Part shown: piece by piece, positions 15,401 to 24,319 of the stretch
How the letters are laid out: every line of letters begins with the position of its first letter
How positions within the stretch are numbered: the first letter of the stretch is position 1
DNA from: Turritopsis dohrnii
Lineage: Eukaryota > Cnidaria > Hydrozoa > Anthoathecata > Oceaniidae
Direction: 5' to 3'
Assembly (NCBI GenBank): GCA_027922465.2
Contig: BQMF02000062.1
Span: forward strand, 310,001-374,000
Length of the DNA: 64,000 bases
Program-made: the position numbers and the translations under genes
The notes under the pieces: model-generated
The model's database searches: none
Seen by the model: only the letters and a program-made list of their open reading frames with translations
What the model was told of the DNA's origin: nothing

Positions 15401-17609
15401 CTTGAACCGTTTTATATGAATGCTTATACTTCTTTAGCTCGCATGAATTTATTGAATATTATTCTTTGTTTTCGCTGGTGAAAGGTTCAGCCACAGGCGA
15501 TCACGATTCTTCGGATACTGGTTTTGTCGGCAGTTCGTTATCAGCATTAATTGAGTATTCTAAAATACTGTGCAGTCATCAGTCAATGACTTAGTGTGTC
15601 TGAAGTGTAATGCATCAGGACTCTTACACTTCTCCCTTTTAGGTTACCTCTAAAGAAACTACTTTCTTTCATTGAGCGGATTTTTTTGCCGCAGATTTAG
15701 CGACTGTGGTCGTTCTTGTTTTCGTTTGAAATAGCGAGGCATTACGCTTAATTTGCTCGGCTAATTCGGATGGAAATAAAAGAGTTTTGACCGCAAACTT
15801 TCATAATCACATCTTGTCTGACAAACGTATATTGTACACGAAAAACCATCCAGGAAAAACTCTATTTGATTGAATGGTTTTCATTGTGGTTTGTTTGTGG
15901 TTTACAATTTTTTTTTTTTTCTTTTTAGGCGTTTGACTTCCTACTTGACATTTTGGAACAGAAAGTTCACTCAGTAAGGACGATTGAGGTTTTTTCCTGT
16001 TTATAAATTTAAAGGCCAGATTACATTAGAAGACTATTACATTACAAGTACCATTCTTTGAATAAATAAGTTATTTTGTTTCTATCAAGTCAATCGTTTG
16101 CGTCTGTCCGTTGTTCTAACCTAAAGCCATTTAAAGGCCGTCTGTAATCAATAATTCTCGTCAGTGCGGTCATGCATATACACTATGTGGGTTTGCGAAC
16201 GTATGTAATTGTATGTTATCCTTTAAAAATATTCAACTTACATCATCACGTTGCTTCTTGCACGAAATATTTTCGCACCATTGTCGTTACGCATGCACAC
16301 AAAGTCCGATGTCTCTTATGAACGAAAATTGCTGAGTGTAGGTCGGCCCTTATATCCGTCAACTTCACTATGATTGAATGTTGATTGGTTGAATCTCTTC
16401 GTAGCTATCAGAAGAAGAAGAATTGAAAGCTTTGTTATTGGACTTATATGAAGCATACAAACATTCTCAAAAAATGCAAATTTCGCAAAAGGTATGTATA
16501 TGTGCCTTTTATTATCCCATGACGTCACTTATCATACACAAGCTATATAGTAGTTACCAGGCTACTTTATTGTGTTGTCTTGGCAGTATTTTTTCATGCA
16601 TACAAAAGATATTATTATACAAAAATTATACAAAAGATGTTATTTAATCTGAGAAACAAAATGCAAGCAAAAGCATTTTTCTCCGTTCTCGAATGAATAA
16701 TACCAGTTTTCATCCTGTAAATAACAATTCATTCTAGCACGAGATCGAAATTCAGGGGCTAAACCCGAGCAGTTTCTCTGTTATTGCCAGGATTTCCATC
16801 AAGCCGGTATTCTCTCCTGTATGCTTTATCCTTCTTATAGGTTGTGGAATACCACTTTGTTAAGTCATACGAAAAGCTGTTACAAGCAAAACCGGTAAGC
16901 GAAACTTGAAGTCGAAGTTGAAGGTTGAATTTTTCTGGTTGAGCAAGTGATTGAACTGAGTGTTTGCGTTTAAAGATAATGAAAAAAGATCACCACGAGA
17001 GATCCAATCATTTGTTTACTTTGTTTGAGCGCTTTGTTAATAATAAACAACTGCTCGTTCCCAGATCATTTCTCAATTGTTATTTCTACTGACATCAGCA
17101 TAGTGCAACCCTCAGCTCTACTTCTAATAATAGCTCATTATCTTTAATTATAATTGAAAACGATAACATGTCTAAGAATGAAGAGTTAACCAAACTCTTT
17201 AAAAGAAATGGCTTTCTGGTTATTGCCCACCTACTAATCACTCCCATGCATCATTTTAAAATTATTGTTTTCATGTTGTTTTTTTTAAGAAAAATATTGT
17301 AAACAACAGCCCCCTTCATGCCATCATCACCCATACGCCCTTCATGCCATCATCACCCATGCGGCGTTGTCTTTATTTTCTTCCCCCATACGCCTCTGTT
17401 CATTTGAGCAAAAAGATTATTTTTCATTGTTCTAGTATTCGTTCGTAATCACTTTTAACAACCGATTAAATCGGGGAAACTCGTTTCTTATACATCGTTT
17501 GCATTGGTTGTTTTTTCGTTGCTTTTGTTTTCAGATGGATCACGACGATCATACGATCCTTCTCGATGACGTCATTAAATTCTGTCAGCGAATAAAACCA
17601 AGTACATGA
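491..17609 (+). CDS. CABIN1: CABIN1 (calcineurin-binding protein cabin-1 / Hir3-like), 5'-partial, 28 exons
   Basis: Known family role: CABIN1 is a TPR-rich nuclear subunit of the HIRA H3.3 chaperone complex, and in vertebrates it also inhibits calcineurin. Exons read from sequence: 491-543, 641-721, 1189-1272, 1814-1920, 2035-2110, 2342-2425, 2558-2736, 3083-3179, 3308-3373, 3557-3589, 4663-4761, 4851-4905, 5077-5155, 5287-5461, 6007-6059, 6390-6444, 6608-6661, 7041-7256, 7519-7608, 7718-7871, 8345-9861, 10137-10250, 10369-10532, 10609-10651, 15929-15973, 16405-16491, 16841-16894, 17535-17609. GT-AG phases agree throughout, giving about 1328 residues. Family hallmarks: [20 protein letters not shown] (TPR, exon 14), [16 protein letters not shown] (exon 18), [14 protein letters not shown] (end of exon 21) and [16 protein letters not shown] (exon 23). 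The N-terminal part lies off the window. The end of exon 6 (2425, 2431 or 2437) and the acceptor of exon 7 are uncertain because of a repeated splice site. The large exon 21 is low-complexity and carries a coding repeat. The last few exons are short and weakly conserved. Confidence 0.9.
2471..2586 (+). repeat. Four tandem copies of a 29-bp unit, each ending in a 3' splice site
   Basis: Units at 2471-2499, 2500-2528, 2529-2557 and 2558-2586 are identical as read. Each is T-rich and ends GGTTTCAG, a usable acceptor. They sit just before CABIN1 exon 7. Because 29 is not a multiple of 3, each acceptor enters the exon in a different frame. Only the third (exon starting at 2558) keeps the frame if the preceding exon ends in phase 0. 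That adds a short LTSPVVFGF segment before SKHGM. Confidence 0.9.
3745..4540. repeat. Dispersed repeat copy with a (CTC)n microsatellite, CABIN1 intron 10
   Basis: Starts near a short palindromic motif (TTACGGTAGCAGCGAAGCG ... TACCGTA) and contains a CTC/CCT microsatellite at about 3787-3828. The stretch from about 3920 to 4160 is clearly similar to 13270-13470 plus 13889-13945. Boundaries are approximate. A related short motif occurs near 35311-35335. No coding content is supported; the ORF at 4177-4374 is low-complexity. Confidence 0.6.
5552..5725. mobile_element. MITE copy 1 (AATGAACT terminal family), CABIN1 intron 14
   Basis: Begins AAAGATAATGAACTATCAT and runs to a block ending near CAACCCTCAGCTCCACATAT. 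It shares most of its length with 25946-26158 and 16983-17155. The right terminal repeat seems lost. Non-coding. Confidence 0.65.
5899..5973 (+). repeat. Three tandem copies of a 25-bp unit
   Basis: The unit GATCGCTAATATAAGGAGAT plus AAAAC or GAAAC is repeated three times between about 5899 and 5973, in CABIN1 intron 14 just before exon 15 (acceptor at 6006). Simple minisatellite. Confidence 0.85.
8085..8215. repeat. Short inverted-repeat (MITE-like) fragment, CABIN1 intron 20
   Basis: Left motif CTGAAGAGTGCAT and right motif AATGCACTTCTTCGCAG are inverted relative to each other around TACACAAATATACAC repeats. Similar GTGCATTTCCATAGAAATAT text occurs at about 4940-5035 and 21055-21105, so this is a dispersed family. 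Non-coding. Confidence 0.45.
9310..9645 (+). repeat. In-frame 30-bp coding minisatellite in CABIN1 exon 21
   Basis: About ten or eleven copies of a ten-residue unit with consensus [10 protein letters not shown]. The central copies are nearly identical and the flanking ones progressively diverged (for example [20 protein letters not shown]). The 30-bp length preserves frame. The pattern of clean centre and decayed edges suggests expansion by unequal exchange. The unit is acidic/basic and Ser/Thr-rich, probably disordered. It produces a false 118-residue antisense ORF at 9294-9650. Confidence 0.9.
9940..10027 (+). repeat. Two tandem copies of a 44-bp unit, CABIN1 intron 21
   Basis: CCGATCCCGATTAGGTCCTC followed by ACCATCCCAAATTAAGTAAAT appears twice in direct succession. 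Non-coding and nearly identical, so recent. Confidence 0.85.
11994..12768. mobile_element. MITE/non-autonomous DNA transposon, CCTTATCGGGG terminal family, copy A
   Basis: Ends are CCTTATCGGGGAAAA and TTTTTTCCCCGATAAGG in inverted orientation, flanked by TA on both sides (11992-11993, 12769-12770). Subterminal TTAGTCACTTTTCCCCGAC motifs repeat many times at both ends. The interior holds a 87-codon acidic ORF on the minus strand (12287-12550) rich in repeated DVSE/DVCE motifs. It looks like the tail of a longer protein and is not claimed as a gene. A TA target duplication fits Tc1/mariner/pogo-type elements. It lies in CABIN1 intron 24. Confidence 0.8.
13200..14150. repeat. Second copy of the 3745-4540 repeat, interrupted by a nested MITE
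   Basis: Text from about 13270 to 13470 aligns with 3920-4110, and after the nested element the similarity resumes near 13889 (ACTTTTTAAAAGC against ACCTTTTAAAAGC). This brackets an insertion at 13475-13887. Boundaries are approximate. Confidence 0.6.
13475..13887. mobile_element. Nested MITE with CCTTAACGAGAT termini
   Basis: Inverted ends CCTTAACGAGATAAATTTTC and GAAAATCTATCTCGTTAAGG. The interior has many CCGCGAAAATAT / ATTTTCGCGG motifs in both orientations. TTAA next to both ends could be part of the terminal repeat or a TTAA target duplication. It splits the repeat at 13200-14150, so it inserted later. No ORF of substance; small ORFs on both strands only mirror the palindromic repeats. 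Confidence 0.8.
14575..14740. mobile_element. MITE with GTGTCAAATTGCAACC termini
   Basis: Left GTGTCAAATTGCAACCATTA near 14580 and right AATGGTTGCAATTTGACAC near 14710-14729 form terminal inverted repeats. The core (AGACTTTACGGTGTAAA ... GGGTTAGTGAG ... GTAAGTGTTTTCACCG) recurs at 23945-24110 and, more diverged, at 34040-34190. The 69-codon ORF across it (14453-14662) is accidental. Confidence 0.75.
16983..17155. mobile_element. MITE copy 2 (AATGAACT terminal family), CABIN1 intron 27
   Basis: Shares GATCATTTCTCAATTG ... CTACTGACATCAGCATAGTG ... CCCTCAGCTCTAC with 5552-5725 and 25946-26158. The right end AATAGCTCATTATCTTT is the inverse of copy 1's left end. The left end is degraded. Confidence 0.65.
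17318..17365 (+). repeat. Two tandem copies of a 24-bp unit, CABIN1 intron 27
   Basis: TTCATGCCATCATCACCCAT followed by ACGCCC or GCGGCG occurs twice in succession. Minor minisatellite, non-coding. Confidence 0.75.
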
Positions 17610-17970
17610 TAGCTGTGATGAAGACCAAAATGGACGGAAGACGAAAATGAACGGAAGAGGAAAGTTATGGATATTTCATCTTATTTAAATACCTTGAAAA
17701 TGTAATGACTGAAGGATAAAAGTTTAATTATGTGACGACAAGCAGTAGATGGAAATGCTACTGAATAATGAACATAACGAGAACGGATGAAAGATTTAAA
17801 CGATTTCAGATTTTCCAGATCGAATGAGAAATCAGAGGAGGCCTGATCACGCAATCATTCAGTGCGAAGATTTGTCCAACCTTCCTTTGCTAAACTGTGT
17901 AACTAGTTTTATTTTGTTTACAAAAAACTGAACGCTAAAAATTCGAAGACGTTTTCTTATCAGACTCTCC

Positions 17971-18713
17971 CTAATGTAATTTTGTTCTGGAATTACGAAG
18001 AAATATTACAGCAAACTCTTTTCTCGCTGAGTCAAGCCAATTCTGTAAAGTTTTCGCAATATGGGAAATTTGAACTGAGCAAATTTTTTTTTCTGGTCTG
18101 TTTTTTTTAATAATGTATTCTTTGAAGAAGAAGCTGTCAGTTTTATAGAGTTCATCAACATATATATTTTGTCTCGTCATATTGTCCATAAAGGACGCGT
18201 CATTCTTTGTCGTATGTTGTGGAGTCGGTTTTTTACTCGCGTTATTTCTTTCTATTGCAATCTGCAAGCGTCATCATCGTCTTTATCGATTCGTCAATAA
18301 AGTGCTTTAGATTGAATCTTCTGTTTTTATAATGGTGATATGAGAGTGACTTTGACCACTGGAAGATTTTTGCAGCTCACCCTTGGTGTATCGATGACAG
18401 GAAATGATTCAGGCGACACGGAGAAGTCTGTACTCGATGTTGTGGACTGTCGAAATAGCACTTTCTTGACTGTATCGAAACCTTGTTTCAAGTCGCTTGT
18501 GGTGTTGTTCTTGGTGAAGTTCCGAGTTTCTGCTTTCAGCCTGTCGATATCTTCGTACAAAGGATATTTATTCGGCTTGGCGTATATCAGTTCCGTTTCG
18601 ACATTGTAATCCTTTTTAGTTTCTTCCACCCAGTATGATTTGCTGGGTGGAAATGAAATTGTCCATACGCCCTTGTTGGATTGCTGTACCATTTTCCTGT
18701 TCGATAACACCAT
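17971..18713 (-). CDS. Unrecognised two-exon gene, about 214-217 residues
   Basis: I do not recognise the product. Exon 1 starts at an ATG at 18713 (context ACCAAATGG) and reads about 118-121 codons: basic and polar, with FPPSKSYWVEETKKDYNVE and a Ser/Thr-rich tail. Exon 2 begins after a TTGCAG acceptor at 18261 and runs 97 codons to TAG at 17971; it contains IAKTLQNWLDSARKEFAVIF. The donor could be at 18360 or 18351. Both keep phase 0, but neither is a strong GTAAGT. An AATAAA on the minus strand lies about 60-70 bases past the stop. No signal peptide or membrane segment is seen. It is convergent with CABIN1. The gene model is inference; it could also be part of a larger gene with upstream exons. 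Confidence 0.45.
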
Positions 18714-20240
18714 TTGGTTTTCGTATCATCAAGTAATTAGTTTTCAAAAAAAGAAGAATCACTTATATATGTACCATTATTTGTTTACTTGTATCTATGG
18801 TTACTGTCAAGGTTTCCCTGGAAATTAATCTTTCCACAATGGGTACCGGTATATGTCTCAACAAGGAAATATTTCCATTATTATGCTGCTACAAGAGCTT
18901 TAGTCAATACTCGTATCTATAAATTCATATTTTTATTGATCACAGCGACCTTCCCCAACCTTTTTATCTTGATGAATAATAACGATGCTTGTATCATTTA
19001 CAAAGGCGATGATGCCGCAACCTCGTACCCTGGGTTTCTTGCCTTTTTGATAATAATAGACCGCGGAAGAAAATTGTTTTTTTTTTTGAAGTTCTTATTA
19101 TGAGGATTCGCGACAACTATCCCGGATAAAAAAAATAACAGATGCGCTCAACACTAGAGTTTTTATTAGAAAAATCTTATTTCTCGGAAGATAACGCATC
19201 AACGCAGTATTCCTAATAAAAAACATTTATTAATAATAATTATCAAGACTAGCATCGAAGCGGGGACTGCAACGTTAAAACCATCATAGTCACAAGAATG
19301 GTACAATGTACAAGACTGTAAATATTCTTATTTGTGTCATATAAAGTCCACATCAAAGACACTCATGATAGAATTCTCGTCTCAAAGTACAAAAGATGGC
19401 CAGTGAAAACAAAGCCTTAAAGAGTGAAATTAACAGTTTCATTTTTTGTGGTTTTTTTAATTTTGGCGGCCATCTAAATGTGTCATATGCGATTAAGTTT
19501 AAATGACATTTTTGCTTAATCAACTTGATTTATTTTGAACAAGAGTTTCTTGAAATAACTTCTTACTAACTACCGACATAATTAAATATGTGGAGGGGTC
19601 AAAAGTTAAGCCTCTAAAATGCCAGAAAATTATCATTATTCGATCAATTATCACGCCCACTCCGTGGCAGCTTAAAATATATTGTTTGCTTCTTCTTCAT
19701 AGCTTCTTCTAAAGAACAGTTTCAAAGTCGCAAAAAACGCACTTAGAACTCTCAGTTGAAAAACTATGGTTTTAAAACCGACTTGATTAACGGCGGTTTT
19801 GATGCTTGAAAACTTTAAAAAAAAAAAACGTTAGAGAAATGTTCAGACATGATGAAGCACTGTTCAGAGGTGTATCTTAAGCTCAGTCAAAATTTGTGGA
19901 GGAGAATTTAATTTTTTATTATTATTATTATTTTTATTTTTATTTTTACTGCACATAGAAATCCTTGTTCAAAAATTTTATATATTTAAATAATTTTATC
20001 ACCTTATTTGTAAAGTTCACTTCCTATACTTCCGAGTCTACCTGCCTACGTCACTTCGTTTTGGACGTGATCTTTAGAAATAAATTAATCTATTGTTTTC
20101 ATTTTCATTTTTATAAGTTAAAAGACAATCCAAAACAGAAAAGACATTATTTTATCTTTATCTTTTGAAGAAAACTTTACCGTTGTTCGAAATTTTGTTT
20201 GTGTAAGATGGACACTAAATTTCAAATTAGAAAGATAAAA
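18714..20240. other. Intergenic, AT-rich, no supported gene
   Basis: Short ORFs only. Near 19010-19050, CAACCTCGTACCCTGGGTTT recalls a phrase that recurs in this window at 26718-26757 (CAACCTCGAACCCAGGGCAT) and 46327-46352 (CTCGAACCCAGGGTCTCTCG), so it is probably a repeat fragment. Simple ATT/TTTTA tracts lie at 19915-19950. Confidence 0.5.
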
Positions 20241-20252
20241 CAAACAATAATA

Positions 20253-20621
20253 CACGTATTTTTTTATATAAGCAACCCAGCTTTTAACCGACTAGGAAAG
20301 TTGCTTAAAAAAAGCCTCAAAATCCCTAGGAAAGTTGCTTAACGGTTGCTTAAATAAATTTTAATTTTTTCAAGCATTTATCAAACATTTCTACTTTTGA
20401 AACGTCAAATAACATTCAAGCGAACGGGCGGCATATAATACTGGAAAAAGAAAATAAGCAAGATTGGATGTTAAATGAAACAAACTTTTATAATCAAACA
20501 TAAAACATGAAAAAATATCACATGCTAGAAATTTTATGTTGCTTATACAAAGGCTTGCTCCTAGGAAAGTTGCTTAATTTTTTTAAAGATTTGCCTAGGG
20601 TTGCTTATAAAAAAATACGTG
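20253..20621. mobile_element. MITE with CACGTATTTTTTTATA termini
   Basis: Left end CACGTATTTTTTTATATAAG and right end CTTATAAAAAAATACGTG are inverted repeats flanked by TA (20251-20252, 20622-20623). The interior repeats TAGGAAAGTTGCTTAA four times. Its layout resembles the 61161-61835 element, whose ends are CACGCTTTT...ATAAGAAC. Non-coding. Confidence 0.8.
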
Positions 20622-20744
20622 TAATTAGAACACAATATTTAATATCTTAGAAGGGGTAACCCCTTTAGTCCTAAGAAACCACATTAAAAGCTTTAGGTAA
20701 TAAAATCATGAAAAACATTAAGACACATAGATTATTAAACCCCT

Positions 20745-20885
20745 AGTTTGGATTCATAGTGGCTATTCAATAATTACGTCACGCTAAATTTGAAATGTTT
20801 ATATCGTGATGTCACGGACTTGAACCCTTTTTTACCGTCATGCTGCGTCACGAAAATCAGGAAGAGCCAAATTCACAAACCATGT
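20745..20885. mobile_element. MITE fragment, ATTACGTCACGCT terminal family
   Basis: Contains GGCTATTCAATAATTACGTC, ACGCT and TTTTTTACCGTCATGCTGCG. Related copies are at about 24840-24990 and 35690-35795, where GTGACGTAATTAT(T/G)GAAT forms the inverse end. Non-coding. Confidence 0.55.
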
Positions 20886-21725
20886 TATAACTTTAGTCTA
20901 CCGACGTCCAGATAGCAAAATAGTCCGATGATGTGGTTGGTTAACCGTGCAAGTCTTGGTATGAACCTAAAAATGATTTTCATCCACTCAGGACTCACAG
21001 TAATTGAGTTTCTCCAAGTTTTCCCAGTTCGTCAAAAAGTCATTACGGGAATGCGTTTTCATTGAAATTGTGTGTATATTTCTATAGAAATGCACTCCTC
21101 CACATTGTTTTTTTAACAAACGTGCCTGGTGGGTTTGTGTATTTCATTATTTTTTAAATTTCATTGTAGAGTGTGTTAACATCCCAGTTCAGGAAAGCGT
21201 GATCTCGGCAAACCAAACTAGGTCGCGTTGCTAGCCATGTTCACATGTTCACATGTTGAATATAGTATGGTAATATTCCCATCTACGTTAAAAGAACTGG
21301 GGATCTTCAAAACGCGACTATACTATAATTCAAAATCCAGAAATTTCTCTTGCAGACTTTTCAACACTTTTCTTAGAAATAATATTTCCAGATCGCGGGT
21401 TCAATTCCCACTTAATCCACGACCTTCCTATGATTGGAATGAACATTTGTGTGCCACTGAAAGTATGCATAACTCATTCATTTTTTTGCACATTCATTGA
21501 GCAACGTGGGTGAAATCCTAAAAGAATACGTAACAATTATCCTCCTCACCAATTTTAACTACTCCGTAATTAACAAACTTTATAATCCTGACATATAAAT
21601 ACGACATATCCTTTTTATCACTTTGTATTTGATGATAATATAACAGTTGTTGGTAGAAGATTTTTTTTATTTGATAATTTTTGTTGTGATCATAACAGAA
21701 CAAGACTATTACTATTCCATCAAAG

Positions 21726-23510
21726 ATGAAAATCTTTATTATTTGGATATTCTTAAGCGACGTTTTGAAGACTTTTGTTATTTGTGAATCGTTTCCGTGG
21801 ATAAAGTTTTTCGGGAAAGATGTTGTACCCTTAGAAGAGAAAAAAATGTTCCAAAGACTTTACTGTACACCGTTGGATCCTTTAACCAAACATTATTTTC
21901 GTGCGTGCGAGTGTGACAATGAATGCTTAACTTCAAACACTTGCTGTGTTGACGCGTTCATAGACACTATGAACATAGAACATTTTGAGAAGTACAAAAG
22001 ATTTATGCTTAGAAGAAGACAAATGAGGGACCCAGGGAAACTCTTCCGCGAACCAATCATTAGCAATGCATTTTTGATGAAGCATCAATTGACTGGTGTA
22101 GAAGTACACCATATAAAAATGGTGACTACGTGTTACTCTAACGCCACAGATATCGATAAGGCGCGATGTAAGCTAATAGATGAATTAACGCCAGACTATT
22201 ATTTGCCCGTCCATAACGATAAGGGTAACGATTCCATAATATTCCGAAATTCTTATTGCGCTAGATGTAATTTTGTAGACAGATACAGACCTCTAAATGT
22301 TACCTTGGAGTGTATTTTCAAAACTAGAAAATTCGTTCCATCAATGACTAGCAGAGACCTGAGTGGATGCAGGCTTGTAGGTTATATCGACCGCATAAGA
22401 ATCAGTCACCCTGGTGTATCTTGGTTAAAAGTTTTTTCTATGAAACAAAAACGACGAGAGGACTTCAAAAAGGAATACCATTACTCAGACAGCTTGGGTT
22501 ATCTTTACATAAGATCTTGTAAGTCAGGTTATGTGATCAACTTCTCCAATGCTGGCGGATGTTTCAAATATGGAGGCACGTATAATGAGACGCGTGATGA
22601 TGAACCACTACCAGACAGTGATCAAATCACATCAAAGCGCTGGCACGAAATAGTCGAACTTTTTTATCTCTATTTCACGACAGTTGTGACGCCGATAAGC
22701 ATTTTCTGTTACGTCGGATTAATAACACATTTTGTTAAGAAAGGTCGGAAGAGTTTAAGTGTTGCTAAGAAACTGATGATCTCACTGTGGACGGTCTTGT
22801 CGATTTCAGATAGTATATTTCTATTAACGAACATCACAAGAGAAAATTTTGTGGCTTGTAAAGTATCAGCGATTTTAATTCATTATTCTCTACTGCTATC
22901 ACATGTTTTAACATTTGTTTATGCATTGGAGATTATAAGAACTTTCGGGAAAAAGGTTGGATCAAAGCATATGAAAAAACCTAAGATTAATCGTCACTTG
23001 TTCGGTTCAGTAAGTGTATCATTTGTAATTGTCTTGGTAACAGTCATATTGAATGAAACAAAAGTCGTGGCAGTAGATTATGGAGATAATGGAGATTGCT
23101 GGATTGGAAATCTTTATGTTCGGATTGCAGCGTATATTGTACCGTCGTTGTTGATCTATTTATTCTCGATTATTGTTACGATTTTAGCTGTTCGTAATAT
23201 GAGACAAGTTAAGAAAGCGAGTCAAAGTGCAATGAATCGCCATGATCGTTACAGCACCAAAGCAATCGCACTGAAACTTGTTCTTTATCTGGGTGTAGTT
23301 GAAATACTCGGCATAATAAACATACCCAAAACGGACTTGTCAAACGGTCAACAAATATTCAATGCCGTTTTTGGTACATTGTTTATCATCATGCGAAGTT
23401 CAAAAGGCATCTTCATGACTCTGTTAATCATTTCAAACAAAAGATTAAAAAGATTTGCGTCGTCAGTGAAATTTCCGCGCCGCACCCAAAAAACACAAAG
23501 AAAGGATTGA
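21726..23510 (+). CDS. Intronless seven-transmembrane receptor, class B/adhesion-like, with Cys-rich ectodomain
   Basis: 594 codons in one uninterrupted frame. Residues 1-22 form a signal peptide. A Cys-rich segment (C47, C61, C63, C67, C73, C74; CECDNEC...NTCC) resembles a somatomedin-B-like knot. More paired cysteines follow up to C279. Seven hydrophobic spans: about 310-337, 346-368, 378-404, 424-443, 465-490, 512-533 and 543-570. C378 at the top of TM3 and C458 in DCWIG of the second extracellular loop fit the usual disulphide. A DCW motif there, a long ectodomain and a short basic tail suggest the secretin/adhesion/methuselah-like superfamily; no GPS cleavage motif is visible. Ligand unknown. 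Lack of introns, unlike its neighbours, suggests a tandemly expanded or retroposed lineage-specific family. Confidence 0.8.
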   Translation: MKIFIIWIFLSDVLKTFVICESFPWIKFFGKDVVPLEEKKMFQRLYCTPLDPLTKHYFRACECDNECLTSNTCCVDAFIDTMNIEHFEKYKRFMLRRRQMRDPGKLFREPIISNAFLMKHQLTGVEVHHIKMVTTCYSNATDIDKARCKLIDELTPDYYLPVHNDKGNDSIIFRNSYCARCNFVDRYRPLNVTLECIFKTRKFVPSMTSRDLSGCRLVGYIDRIRISHPGVSWLKVFSMKQKRREDFKKEYHYSDSLGYLYIRSCKSGYVINFSNAGGCFKYGGTYNETRDDEPLPDSDQITSKRWHEIVELFYLYFTTVVTPISIFCYVGLITHFVKKGRKSLSVAKKLMISLWTVLSISDSIFLLTNITRENFVACKVSAILIHYSLLLSHVLTFVYALEIIRTFGKKVGSKHMKKPKINRHLFGSVSVSFVIVLVTVILNETKVVAVDYGDNGDCWIGNLYVRIAAYIVPSLLIYLFSIIVTILAVRNMRQVKKASQSAMNRHDRYSTKAIALKLVLYLGVVEILGIINIPKTDLSNGQQIFNAVFGTLFIIMRSSKGIFMTLLIISNKRLKRFASSVKFPRRTQKTQRKD

Positions 23511-23777
23511 TCATCAAGTTGGTTTAAAATGTTGTAATCAAATAGACTTAACTTTCTTATAGAATGCCTGGCGACTGAAGACACTATTCATTATATCGAC
23601 TTATTACGGAATTAGATTTAAAACTTCTTATAGAATCTTAGCCAAACTGTCTGCCTAAACAATTTGTAGATACAAACTTCCAACTATGTACTAAGCTAAA
23701 TATGGCTTAACACTTCTGCAGTTGCTGACAGTGCCAACCTCGCCCTGTCATATTATTGATATTCTGCCTTCACAATA

Positions 23778-23940
23778 CCTTTTCGGGGATTATTTCGTCA
23801 GGGAAAAGTGAGGAAATTTTTACTTCGTGACAAAACTTTTCCCCGACAAAAAGTTTGAAAAGAAGAAATTTATAAGAAAGTATTAGTAAAATTTTGCAAA
23901 ATGACGAGAATATTCCCCGACGAAATTATCCCCGATAAGG
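23778..23940. mobile_element. Short MITE, CCTTATCGGGG terminal family, copy B
   Basis: 163 bp with ends CCTTTTCGGGGATTATTTCG and GAAATTATCCCCGATAAGG, flanked by TA at both sides. Subterminal TTTTCCCCGAC matches copy A. Too short to code. It lies immediately before the repeat at 23945-24110. Confidence 0.8.
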
Positions 23941-23944
23941 TATA

Positions 23945-24110
23945 TTTGTCTGACAAATCGTTACAATCAGACTTTACGGTATAAACCTTGCGAAATGTGT
24001 TTGGGTTATTGAGAGTAACTTAGGGTTTACCTCATTGTTTAAAAACGTTTGTAAGTGTTTTCACCGCATTAAGGCAATGATAACGATTTTTCAAATGAGT
24101 ATACTCTCTT
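23945..24110. mobile_element. MITE copy, ACTTTACGGTATAAA family
   Basis: Shares CAGACTTTACGGTATAAACC, GAAATGTGTTTGGGTTA and GTAAGTGTTTTCACCG with 14575-14740. The ends are more diverged and form only a weak inverted pair (AATCGTTAC / GATAACGATTT). Non-coding. Confidence 0.6.
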
Positions 24111-24319
24111 CATGTATAATTAGCTGTCAGCGCGGAAAATTTTTATAATAAATCTCATTTGCTCTCTTCAACCTTTCAACTTCCACTCCATAACCCTGCT
24201 TATTCTGACACCCACTTAGTTCAGATTGACACCAAAGGAGGAGATAAAAAGCACATCCATATTTGATTTTCATTTTATTTCAAGATACGATATTCATGTT
24301 TATTTTTCCTGTGATGACG

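Noticed and set aside
21385..21420. GGTTCAATTCCC, a tRNA B-box-like motif; similar GGTTCAAATCC on the minus strand near 59510
   Set aside because: No A box, acceptor stem or anticodon arm at the right distance, so no tRNA gene or SINE can be supported.
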